Positions 48,801-56,462 of a stretch of DNA of 64,000 nucleotides are shown here, one piece after another (position 1 is the first letter of the stretch; each line of letters starts with the position of its first letter). Source of the DNA: Thiohalocapsa marina. Its GTDB lineage: Bacteria; Pseudomonadota; Gammaproteobacteria; Chromatiales; Chromatiaceae. A program made the position numbers and the translations under genes. The notes under the pieces were generated by a model. That model worked only from the letters and a program-made list of their open reading frames with translations, was not told where the DNA came from and made no database searches. The stretch covers positions 18,501-82,500 of the forward strand of contig NZ_VWXX01000012.1 in NCBI RefSeq assembly GCF_008632335.1, in the 5' to 3' direction.

Positions 48801-50652
48801 GCTGGCGCGGCTGCAGGACCAGCGCCGCGCGGTGCAAGTGCGCGTTGCCGGGCAGCTGCGCTGGATCGCCGCCGAGGACGCCGGCCTCTATCGCGATGCC
48901 CTGGGCTGCGTGCCGCCGCCGGGCCTGCCGGAGGGCTTCATCGCGCCGACGACGGCGCCGCTGGAGCACCTGTTGACCCGCTACGCCCGCACCCATGGCC
49001 CCTTTCCGACCACCGAGGTGGCGCGCCGCTTTGGCCTGCGTGCGGCCCAGGTGGAGCCGGTGTTGCGCTTGCTGGAGACCCGGGGCGTGCTGGTGCACGG
49101 CGAGATCCGCCCATTGGGCGTGGAGCCCGAGTGGTGCGATGCCGAGGTCATGCGACGCTTGCGGCGGCGCACCCTGGCGCGTGCGCGCGATGAGGTGGCA
49201 CCGGTGGACGGCGCCACCCTGGCCCGTTTTCTGCCTGCCTGGCACGGCCTCGGCGAGGAGCGCCGGGGGCCGGAGCGCCTGCTGGAGGCGGTCATGCAGC
49301 TGGAGGGGTTCGCCGTCAGCTGGGGCCTGCTGGACCGCGTGCTGCTGCCGGCCCGGGTGCCCGGCTATCGCTCCGAGGACCTGGACATGCTCGCCGCCAC
49401 CGGGCAGGTGGTGTGGGTGGGGCAGGGGGCGCTGGGACCGAAGGACGGTCGCATCGCGCTGTATCGGCGGGAGAATCTTGCCTACGCGGTGACCGGGGAC
49501 GGGCTCTCGGGGGCCGCGGAGCCGGCCGCTGACGGAACCGCTGGAGCGAATGGGGGCCCAGATGCACAGGATCCGCCGGCGCGGATCCGGCGGGTGCTGC
49601 TGGATACGCTGCGACAGCGGGGTGCCTGCTTCCTGATGGAGCTGGAGCAGGTGGTTGAGCGCGCCGGGCATCGGCTGACCTCTGCGGCGGCGCGGGAGGA
49701 CTTCGAGCGGGCCCTCTGGGACCTGGTCTGGGACGGGGTCATCAGCAACGACACCTTCGCGCCGCTGCGGGCCCTGGGTGCTCGCGGGCGCCCGGCATCC
49801 GCCCGGGGCCGACGCGGGGTCGGCGCCCATGCACTGGCGGGGGGGCGCTGGTCGCTGGTGGCCACCCCAGTGCTTGGACCAGGGGCGGGACCGGAGGCGC
49901 ACGCCGGCGATGCCGAACAGGCCGCGACGGTGGAGAGTCGTCGGCAGTTCGCCCGCGCCCACTGGTTGCTGGAGCGCTATGGTGTCGTCAGCCGCGAGGC
50001 GGTGGCCGCCGATGGCCTGCCCGGCGGCTTCTCGACCTTGTACCGGGTGCTGAAGCAGATGGAGGAGAGCGGACGGGTGCGGCGCGGACACTTCGTCGAG
50101 GGGTTGTCCGGGGCGCAGTTCGCGCTGCCCGGGGCGGTGGAGCGACTGCGCGCTGCACGTCTGGAGGAGGCGCCGGTGGATGGCTTCGGCGAGGAACAGG
50201 TCTGCGTGCTGTCTGCGGCGGACCCGGCCAACCCCTACGGCAGCTTGTTGCCCTGGCCTAGATCCGGAGCCGAGCCCGGGGCCGGCGACAGGGCAGGGAA
50301 CGGGCGCAGCGCCCGACAGCCGCCGAAACGCGTGGCCGCGGCCTCGGTGGTGTTGGTGGCCGGTTGGCCGGTGTTCTATGTCGGCGCCGGTGGTCGTCAG
50401 CTGCTGAGCTTTCCGGATGCCTTCGACGACAGACAGGAGGCGGGACAGCGCACGCTGGCGTTGGCCCTGGCAGCGCTGCAGCGGCTGCCCACCGGCGGCC
50501 GGAAACGGCTGCTGATCCAGCATATCGACGGCCTTCCGGCGCTGGAGTCGCCCCTGCGCGAGGCCTTTCTCGGCGCCGGATTCGAGCTGGATTACGACGC
50601 CCTGGTGCCAGTCCGCTGGCGGCCCCGGGCGTCAGTGGATGGGATTTGCTAA
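45865..50652 (+). CDS. lhr: ATP-dependent helicase Lhr, long form
   Basis: A 1595-residue superfamily 2 helicase. Motif I is APTGSGKTLAAFLW (Walker A 41-47), motif II is DEVHALAATKRGAHLALSLERL, and later motifs include LSATVKPLAEAA, SSLEMGIDMGGVDQVLLVESP and GLQRVGRAGHGVGE. The long Lhr-Core and C-terminal winged-helix/beta regions, including the DUF-like half after residue 900, match the large E. coli-type Lhr (about 1500 aa). Lhr is a 3'-5' helicase implicated in DNA repair, with uracil-DNA glycosylase activity reported for the C-terminal region of E. coli Lhr. The start lies directly after three 16-bp repeats. acnD follows after 50 bp. Confidence 0.95.
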   Translation: MELFSPATRHWFRQHFDGATEAQTAGWPVIAAGDHVLITAPTGSGKTLAAFLWSIDRLMRVPAGPESAASGDATGPSGATGKPGASGTRVLYISPLKALVYDIERNLRAPLAGIARSAALLGEPCAPPRVAIRTGDTSARERQQQLKEPAEILVTTPESLYLLLGSRAAENLRRVDTVIVDEVHALAATKRGAHLALSLERLALLCEQDPQRIGLSATVKPLAEAACWLGGDRPVRVVDAAAPPRLDLRVTVPVADMERPPSTPDPDPNHGGGPILGELYAREVARPPAKKGMWSAIYPALLDEILGHRSTIVFVNSRGLCERLCRRLNEVAAGEDVLDAIGPGLGLDSGATPADTAIGDDAPVELVRAHHGSVSHERRAEIEDGLKRGTLRAIVATSSLEMGIDMGGVDQVLLVESPGSVARGLQRVGRAGHGVGEVSSGRIFPKFRGDLLECAVIAARMLEGELEPFRMPRNALDVLAQQIAAHCVGADRSVDDIRQLVNRAGPYRELGRGTLEAVLDMLSGRFPSSDFADLKPLLAWDRASDRLSARKGTPMITRLNAGTIPDRGNYAVHLGGDGPRIGELDEEMVFETRAGECILLGASSWRVEEITRDRVIVSPAPGEPGKLPFWRGDGPGRPVELGRAIGAFCRRVERLKGEAAADWIRQQTPLDDFAAGNLAAYIQEQRQATGVVPSDRTIVVERFRDELGDWRVCILTPFGARIHAPWAMALQWQLERREGFEVQVMYTNDGIVLRLTDGEALPDLDALLPPPDEVEERITEQLADTSLFASLFRENAGRALLMPRRSARGRQPLWAQRLKAQNLLAVVRRYPGFPVVLETYRQALSDVFDLTGLKTLLGAVRSRSIRVHEVETQSASPFARSLVFAYVAAYIYEQDAPLAERRAQALTLDRGLLAELLGQAELRELIDPRVLDELEAELAHLDPERRARDADELHDLLRRLGDLTDAELAGRSTEPPAGWLARLQDQRRAVQVRVAGQLRWIAAEDAGLYRDALGCVPPPGLPEGFIAPTTAPLEHLLTRYARTHGPFPTTEVARRFGLRAAQVEPVLRLLETRGVLVHGEIRPLGVEPEWCDAEVMRRLRRRTLARARDEVAPVDGATLARFLPAWHGLGEERRGPERLLEAVMQLEGFAVSWGLLDRVLLPARVPGYRSEDLDMLAATGQVVWVGQGALGPKDGRIALYRRENLAYAVTGDGLSGAAEPAADGTAGANGGPDAQDPPARIRRVLLDTLRQRGACFLMELEQVVERAGHRLTSAAAREDFERALWDLVWDGVISNDTFAPLRALGARGRPASARGRRGVGAHALAGGRWSLVATPVLGPGAGPEAHAGDAEQAATVESRRQFARAHWLLERYGVVSREAVAADGLPGGFSTLYRVLKQMEESGRVRRGHFVEGLSGAQFALPGAVERLRAARLEEAPVDGFGEEQVCVLSAADPANPYGSLLPWPRSGAEPGAGDRAGNGRSARQPPKRVAAASVVLVAGWPVFYVGAGGRQLLSFPDAFDDRQEAGQRTLALALAALQRLPTGGRKRLLIQHIDGLPALESPLREAFLGAGFELDYDALVPVRWRPRASVDGIC

Positions 50653-50702
50653 GATCTGCGCTCTGCCAATCGGACTTCCTATCGGACGAACACGAACCGC
50701 CA

Positions 50703-53309
50703 ATGAATACCGCCAACCGCAAACCGCTGCCCGGTACCACGCTGGACTACTTCGACGCGCGCGCCGCGGTGGATGCCATCGCCCCCGGTGCCTACGCCAG
50801 TCTGCCCTATACCTCCCGCGTGCTGGCCGAGAACCTGGTCCGTCGGTGCGACCCGGAGCAACTGACGGATGCGCTGCGGCAGCTCATCGAGCGCAAGCGG
50901 GACCTGGACTTTCCCTGGTATCCGGCGCGGGTGGTCTGCCACGACATCCTTGGTCAGACGGCGCTGGTGGACCTGGCCGGGTTGCGGGATGCCATCGCCG
51001 ACAAGGGCGGCGACCCGGCGCTGGTGAATCCGGTGGTGCCGACCCAGCTCATCGTCGACCACTCCCTAGCGGTGGAGCATGCCGGGTTCGAGCCGGATGC
51101 CTTCGAGCAGAACCGGGCCATCGAGGACCGGCGCAACGCGGACCGCTTTCATTTCATCGACTGGACCCGCACCGCGTTCAAGAATGTCGACGTGATCCCG
51201 GCCGGCAACGGCATCATGCACCAGATCAATCTGGAGAAGATGTCGCCGGTGGTGCAGGTGCGCGATGGCGTCGCCTTTCCCGACACTTGCGTCGGCACCG
51301 ACAGCCACACCCCCCATGTGGACGCCCTGGGGGTGATCGCGGTGGGGGTCGGTGGCCTGGAGGCGGAGACCGTGATGCTGGGGCGCGCCTCCATGATGCG
51401 CCTGCCGGACATCGTCGGCGTGCGGCTCACGGGCAGCCGACAGCCGGGCATCACCGCCACCGACATCGTGCTGGCGCTGACCGAGTTCCTGCGTCAGCAG
51501 CGGGTGGTCGGCGCCTACGTGGAATTCTTCGGCGAGGGGGCGGCGGATCTGACCATCGGTGATCGCGCCACCATCTCCAACATGTGTCCTGAATACGGCG
51601 CCACCGCGGCGATGTTCGCCATCGACGGGCAGACCATCGACTATCTCCGCCTCACCGGCCGCGAACCCGAGCAGGTGGCCCTGGTGGAGACCTACGCCCG
51701 CACCGCCGGACTCTGGGCGGATGACCTGGCCCAGGCGGACTATGAACGGGTGCTGGAGTTCGATCTGTCGTCGGTGGTGCGCAATCTGGCCGGGCCGTCC
51801 AACCCGCATCGGCGCCTGCCCACCTCCGCCCTGGCCGAGCGCGGCATCGCCGTGGACCTGGACAAGGCGCTGGCGCAGGAGCAGCAGGGCCTGATGCCCG
51901 ACGGTGCGATCATCATCGCCGCCATCACCAGCTGCACCAACACCTCCAACCCGCGCAACGTCGTGGCTGCCGGGCTGCTGGCACGCAAGGCCAATGCGTT
52001 GGGCCTGGTACGCAAGCCTTGGGTCAAGACCTCCTTCGCCCCCGGCTCCAAGGTCGCCCGGCTGTATCTGGAGGAGGCCGGCCTGCTGTCGGAGCTGGAG
52101 CAACTCGGCTTCGGCATCGTCGGCTACGCCTGCACCACCTGCAACGGCATGTCCGGCGCGCTGGAGCCGCAGATCCGCCAAGAGATCATCGATCGCGACC
52201 TGTATACGGTTGCGGTGCTGTCTGGCAACCGCAATTTCGACGGCCGCATCCATCCATACGCCAAGCAGGCCTTCCTGGCCTCGCCACCGCTGGTGGTGGC
52301 CTACGCCATCGCTGGCACCATCCGCTTCGACATCGAGCAGGACGCCCTCGGTCTGGACGCCGACGGCCGGCCCATCACGCTGAAGGACCTCTGGCCCACG
52401 GACCAGGAGATCGACGACATCGTCGCCCGCTGCGTGAAGCCGGAGCAGTTCCGGCAGGTGTACGTGCCCATGTTCGACCTGGGCACCGTGGACCAGGCCA
52501 GGAGCCCGTTGTACGACTGGCGCCCGCAGTCCACCTACATCCGCCGTCCGCCGTACTGGGAGGGTGCGCTGGCCGGCGAGCGCACATTGCGCGGCATGCG
52601 GCCGCTGGCGGTGCTGCCGGACAACATCACCACCGACCACCTGTCGCCGTCCAACGCCATCCTGCCGGACAGCGCCGCCGGCGAGTACCTGGCGCGCATG
52701 GGCCTGCCGGAGGAGGACTTCAACTCCTACGCCACCCATCGCGGCGACCACCTGACCGCCCAGCGCGCGACCCTGGCCAACCCCAAGCTGATCAACGAGA
52801 TGGCCGTGGTGGACGGCGAGGTGAAACAGGGCTCGCTGACCCGCGTGGAACCGGATGGCCAGGTGATGCGCATGTGGGAGGCGATCGAGACCTACATGCA
52901 GCGCAAGCAGCCGCTGATCATCATCGCCGGCGCCGATTACGGCCAGGGCTCGTCGCGCGACTGGGCGGCCAAGGGCGTGCGCCTGGCCGGCGTCGAGGCC
53001 ATCGTCGCCGAGGGCTTCGAGCGCATCCACCGCACCAACCTCATCGGCATGGGCGTGCTGCCGCTGGAGTTCAAGCCGGGGCAGAACCGCAAGACCCTGC
53101 ACATCGACGGCAGCGAGACCTTCGATGTGGTCGGCCAGCGCACACCGCGGGCAGACCTGACGCTGGTGATCCAGCGCAAGGATGGCGAGCGGCTGGAGGT
53201 GCCGGTGACCTGCCGCCTGGACACCGCCGAGGAGGTCTCGATCTACGAGGCCGGGGGCGTGCTGCAGCGGTTCGCCCAGGACTTTCTCGACTCGGCCCAT
53301 GCGGCCTGA
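50703..53309 (+). CDS. acnD: 2-methylcitrate dehydratase, Fe-S dependent (AcnD)
   Basis: An aconitase-family enzyme of the methylcitrate cycle; with PrpF it converts 2-methylcitrate towards 2-methylisocitrate during propionyl-CoA oxidation. It is 868 residues, equal to known AcnD. The [4Fe-4S] ligands are Cys411 (SCTNTSNPRN) and Cys477/Cys480 (GYACTTCNGMSG). GADYGQGSSRDWAAKG is the C-terminal aconitase block. prpF follows 13 bp downstream, which distinguishes it from a housekeeping aconitase. prpB and prpC, normally upstream, are absent from the window. Confidence 0.94.
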   Translation: MNTANRKPLPGTTLDYFDARAAVDAIAPGAYASLPYTSRVLAENLVRRCDPEQLTDALRQLIERKRDLDFPWYPARVVCHDILGQTALVDLAGLRDAIADKGGDPALVNPVVPTQLIVDHSLAVEHAGFEPDAFEQNRAIEDRRNADRFHFIDWTRTAFKNVDVIPAGNGIMHQINLEKMSPVVQVRDGVAFPDTCVGTDSHTPHVDALGVIAVGVGGLEAETVMLGRASMMRLPDIVGVRLTGSRQPGITATDIVLALTEFLRQQRVVGAYVEFFGEGAADLTIGDRATISNMCPEYGATAAMFAIDGQTIDYLRLTGREPEQVALVETYARTAGLWADDLAQADYERVLEFDLSSVVRNLAGPSNPHRRLPTSALAERGIAVDLDKALAQEQQGLMPDGAIIIAAITSCTNTSNPRNVVAAGLLARKANALGLVRKPWVKTSFAPGSKVARLYLEEAGLLSELEQLGFGIVGYACTTCNGMSGALEPQIRQEIIDRDLYTVAVLSGNRNFDGRIHPYAKQAFLASPPLVVAYAIAGTIRFDIEQDALGLDADGRPITLKDLWPTDQEIDDIVARCVKPEQFRQVYVPMFDLGTVDQARSPLYDWRPQSTYIRRPPYWEGALAGERTLRGMRPLAVLPDNITTDHLSPSNAILPDSAAGEYLARMGLPEEDFNSYATHRGDHLTAQRATLANPKLINEMAVVDGEVKQGSLTRVEPDGQVMRMWEAIETYMQRKQPLIIIAGADYGQGSSRDWAAKGVRLAGVEAIVAEGFERIHRTNLIGMGVLPLEFKPGQNRKTLHIDGSETFDVVGQRTPRADLTLVIQRKDGERLEVPVTCRLDTAEEVSIYEAGGVLQRFAQDFLDSAHAA

Positions 53310-53322
53310 CCCCAGGATGCCC

Positions 53323-54522
53323 ATGACTCACGCACCCCAACTCCGGATACCCGCCTGCTACCTGCGTGGCGGCACCAGCAAAGGCGTGTTCTTCCGTCTG
53401 CAGGATCTGCCCGAGCCCGCCCGGCAGCCGGGTCCGGCCCGCGATGCGCTGCTGCTGCGGGTCATCGGCAGCCCCGATCCCTACGGCAAACAGATCGACG
53501 GCATGGGCGGGGCCACCTCCAGCACCAGCAAGACGGTGATCCTGTCGCGCAGCAGCCGGCCGGAACACGATGTCGACTACCTGTTCGGCCAGGTCTCCAT
53601 CGATCAGCCGTTCGTCGACTGGAGCGGCAACTGCGGCAACCTGTCCGCGGCGGTGGGACCCTTCTCCATCAGCAACGGGCTGGTGGACGCCGAACGCGTT
53701 CCCCGGGACGGCATCGCCGAGGTGCGTATCTGGCAGGCCAACATCGGCAAGACCATCGTTGCCCATGTGCCCATGGCCAATGGCGCGGTGCAGGAGACCG
53801 GCGATTTCGAGCTCGACGGCGTCACCTTCCCGGCGGCCGAGGTGCGTATCGAGTTCATGGACCCGGCGGCCGACGAGGACGGCGGCGGCGCCATCTTTCC
53901 CACCGGTAACCTGGTGGACGACCTGGAGGTCCCCGGCCTCGGCACCCTCAGGGCCACCATGATCGATGCGGGCATCCCCACCGTGTTCGTCAATGCCGAG
54001 GATATCGGCTACACCGGCACCGAGCTGCAGGAGGCCATCAACGGCGACGCCGGGGCGCTGGCCCGATTCGAGGCCATCCGCGCTCAGGGCGCCCTGCGCA
54101 TGGGGCTGATCAGCCACCCGGACGAGGCCGCCCGCCGCCAGCACACGCCGAAGGTGGCGTTCGTGGCCGGACCGAAGGACTATGTCGCCTCCAGCGGTCG
54201 GCCGGTGGCCGCCGGCGACATCGATCTGCTGGTGCGCGCCCTGTCCATGGGCAAGCTGCACCACGCCATGATGGGCACGGCGGCGGTGGCCATCGGCGCC
54301 GCGGCGGCCATCCCCGGCACCCTGGTGAACCTGGCCGCTGGCGGCGGTGACCGCACCTCGGTGCGCTTCGGTCATCCCTCCGGCACCCTGCGGGTCGGCG
54401 CCGAGGCCCGGCTGGCGGCGGGGGAGTGGACCATCACCAAGGCCGTCATGAGCCGCAGCGCCCGGGTGCTGATGGAGGGCTTCGTGCGCGTGCCCTCTGA
54501 TGTGTTCAGCCAGGTCCGGTAG
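53323..54522 (+). CDS. prpF: 2-methylaconitate isomerase PrpF
   Basis: PrpF isomerises the 2-methylaconitate produced by AcnD (cis-trans) so that the cycle can continue. The 399-residue protein begins MTHAPQLRIPACYLRGGTSK, the usual PrpF start with the conserved RGGTSKGVFF block; the frame is open back to ATG 53299 inside acnD, but family length favours 53323. GGATSSTSKTVIL and GNCGNLSAAVGPF carry the active-site Lys/Cys regions of the diaminopimelate-epimerase fold. It is paired with acnD. Confidence 0.95.
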   Translation: MTHAPQLRIPACYLRGGTSKGVFFRLQDLPEPARQPGPARDALLLRVIGSPDPYGKQIDGMGGATSSTSKTVILSRSSRPEHDVDYLFGQVSIDQPFVDWSGNCGNLSAAVGPFSISNGLVDAERVPRDGIAEVRIWQANIGKTIVAHVPMANGAVQETGDFELDGVTFPAAEVRIEFMDPAADEDGGGAIFPTGNLVDDLEVPGLGTLRATMIDAGIPTVFVNAEDIGYTGTELQEAINGDAGALARFEAIRAQGALRMGLISHPDEAARRQHTPKVAFVAGPKDYVASSGRPVAAGDIDLLVRALSMGKLHHAMMGTAAVAIGAAAAIPGTLVNLAAGGGDRTSVRFGHPSGTLRVGAEARLAAGEWTITKAVMSRSARVLMEGFVRVPSDVFSQVR

Positions 54523-54528
54523 GCGATT

Positions 54529-55047
54529 GTGCTGCCCATCTTGCACTTCTTCGTCGAGCTGTGCCTGCTTCGCCGGCGGCCTCAGGACCTGCCGGGTTCC
54601 CGGGCGCTGCTGGGGCTGGTGGTGCTGGCGGCGCTGCTTGGAGGCATGCTGCTGGCCATCACCGCGGGTGCATCCGTCATGGCGGGTCTGGCACAGACGG
54701 CGCTGGACATCCTGCTGCTGCTGGGCGCCCTGCACCTGGGCCTGAAACTGCTGAACCGGCAGCCGCGCTTTCTGCAGACTGCCACCAGCCTGCTCGGCGC
54801 TGACACCCTGATCGGCGTGGTGGCCCTGCTGCCAGTGGGCCTGGCCGCTCCGGGCACCGATGCGGGCGGGCAACTGATGCTGGCCGGCCTGCTGTTCCTT
54901 GGTCTGGTGGTCTGGAGCGTGCTGGTGGCGGCGCACATCCTGCGCCACGCCCTCGAGATCCGGCTGGCGCAGGGGGCGGCCATTGCGGTGGCCTTCGACA
55001 TCCTGTCGTTCATGCTGATCGGCGGCCTCACCCAGGGAACGGCCTGA
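54529..55047 (+). CDS. Hypothetical inner-membrane protein upstream of mpl
   Basis: A 172-residue, very hydrophobic protein with about four to five transmembrane segments and GTG as start codon 6 bp after prpF. It starts MLPILHFFVELCLLRRRPQDLPGS and contains VMAGLAQTALDILLLLGALHLGLKLLNRQPRFLQTATSLLGADTLIG in overlapping parts. Similar proteins precede mpl in other gammaproteobacteria, but I know no function. Its stop is 1 bp before the GTG start of mpl, so they are translationally coupled. Confidence 0.85.
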   Translation: MLPILHFFVELCLLRRRPQDLPGSRALLGLVVLAALLGGMLLAITAGASVMAGLAQTALDILLLLGALHLGLKLLNRQPRFLQTATSLLGADTLIGVVALLPVGLAAPGTDAGGQLMLAGLLFLGLVVWSVLVAAHILRHALEIRLAQGAAIAVAFDILSFMLIGGLTQGTA

Positions 55048-55048
55048 A

Positions 55049-56452
55049 GTGCATCTGCACATCCTTGGCATCTGCGGCACCTTCATGGGCGGGATCGCGC
55101 TGCTGGCGCGTGCCCTGGGGCATGAGGTCACGGGCTCCGACGCCCATGTCTACCCGCCCATGAGCACCCAGCTGGCATCCGCCGGCATCACCCTGTCGGA
55201 GGGCTACGCCGCCGACCACCTGAAACCGGCGCCGGATGTGGTGGTAGTGGGCAACGCCATGAAGCGAGGCCTGCCCGCCGTGGAGTACATGCTCGATGCC
55301 GGGCTGCCCTATGTGTCCGGGCCGCAATGGCTGGCGGAGCACCTGCTGGCGGAGCGGCATGTGCTCGCCGTGGCCGGCACCCACGGCAAGACCACCACTG
55401 CGAGCATGCTTGCCTGGATATTGCAGGAGGCGGGGCTTGAACCGGGGTTTCTCATCGGCGGCATCCCGCTCGACTTCGGCCTGTCGGCGCGGCTGGGGGC
55501 GGGGCGCCATTTCGTCGTGGAGGCCGATGAGTACGACACGGCCTTCTTCGACAAGCGCTCCAAGTTCGTCCATTACCGCCCGCGGACGCTGATCATCAAC
55601 AACCTGGAGTTCGACCACGCCGACATCTTCGACGATCTCGGGCAGATCCAGCGCCAGTTCCATCACCTGGTGCGCACGGTGCCCGGCTCGGGTGCCATCC
55701 TGCATCCCGTCGGCGAGCCCGCCATCGATGCGGTGCTGGCCATGGGCTGCTGGACGCCGACCCGGACCATTGGTCGGACCACCGGCGATTCTGGCGGGGC
55801 CCGCGGCGACTGGAAGGCCGAGCCCCTTGCGGCCGATGACTCGGCCTTCGCGGTGCTGCAGGGAGCGGAGCCGGTGGGCGCCGTGCGTTGGCAGCATTGC
55901 GGCGCGCACAATGTGCAGAACGCCTTGGCGGCCATCGCCGCCGCCGCGGAGGTGGGCGTGGAGCCAGCGCGGGCGGCGGACGCCCTCGGCCGCTTCCATG
56001 GCGTCAAGCGACGCATGGAACTGGTGGGCGAGGCCGGCGGCGTGCAGGTCTATGACGATTTCGCGCATCATCCGACCGCCATCGCCAGTACGCTGGGCGG
56101 GCTGCGTCGGCGCGTGGGCCAGGCGCGCATCCTGGCCATATTGGAGCCGCGCTCCAACACCATGCGCATGGGTGTGCACGCGGCGGCGCTGGCAAACGCC
56201 CTGGAACAGGCGGATCGCGTCCATGTCTTCGTCCCTCCTGGCCTCGACTGGGATGCCGCCGTGGCCCTGGCGCCGTTGGGCGGACAGGTGTCGGTGGCGG
56301 ATGCCGTGGAGGACATCGTGCAGGCGGTGGCCGCCGAGGCCAGCCCCGGTGACCATGTGCTGGTGATGAGCAATGGCGGGTTTCAGGGCATCCATCGACG
56401 GCTGCTGACGGCCCTTGCGGGTGCCGACGGGGCGAACGTCGGCGCGGAGTAG
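55049..56452 (+). CDS. mpl: Murein peptide ligase Mpl
   Basis: Mpl re-attaches the recycled tripeptide L-Ala-gamma-D-Glu-meso-DAP to UDP-MurNAc, so this cell recycles its wall peptides. The 467-residue Mur-ligase-family protein begins MHLHILGICGTFMGG (typical Mpl), with the ATP loop GTHGKTTT (110-117), EADEYDTAFFDKRSKFVHY and the C-terminal VYDDFAHHPTAI. The start is GTG. It ends 10 bp from the convergent DedA-PAP2 gene. Confidence 0.96.
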   Translation: MHLHILGICGTFMGGIALLARALGHEVTGSDAHVYPPMSTQLASAGITLSEGYAADHLKPAPDVVVVGNAMKRGLPAVEYMLDAGLPYVSGPQWLAEHLLAERHVLAVAGTHGKTTTASMLAWILQEAGLEPGFLIGGIPLDFGLSARLGAGRHFVVEADEYDTAFFDKRSKFVHYRPRTLIINNLEFDHADIFDDLGQIQRQFHHLVRTVPGSGAILHPVGEPAIDAVLAMGCWTPTRTIGRTTGDSGGARGDWKAEPLAADDSAFAVLQGAEPVGAVRWQHCGAHNVQNALAAIAAAAEVGVEPARAADALGRFHGVKRRMELVGEAGGVQVYDDFAHHPTAIASTLGGLRRRVGQARILAILEPRSNTMRMGVHAAALANALEQADRVHVFVPPGLDWDAAVALAPLGGQVSVADAVEDIVQAVAAEASPGDHVLVMSNGGFQGIHRRLLTALAGADGANVGAE

Positions 56453-56462
56453 GGCGCCGTTG

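Noticed and set aside
46276..50523. A 1415-codon minus-strand open frame opposite lhr
   Set aside because: Same GC-driven artefact: the plus strand encodes all helicase motifs of Lhr.
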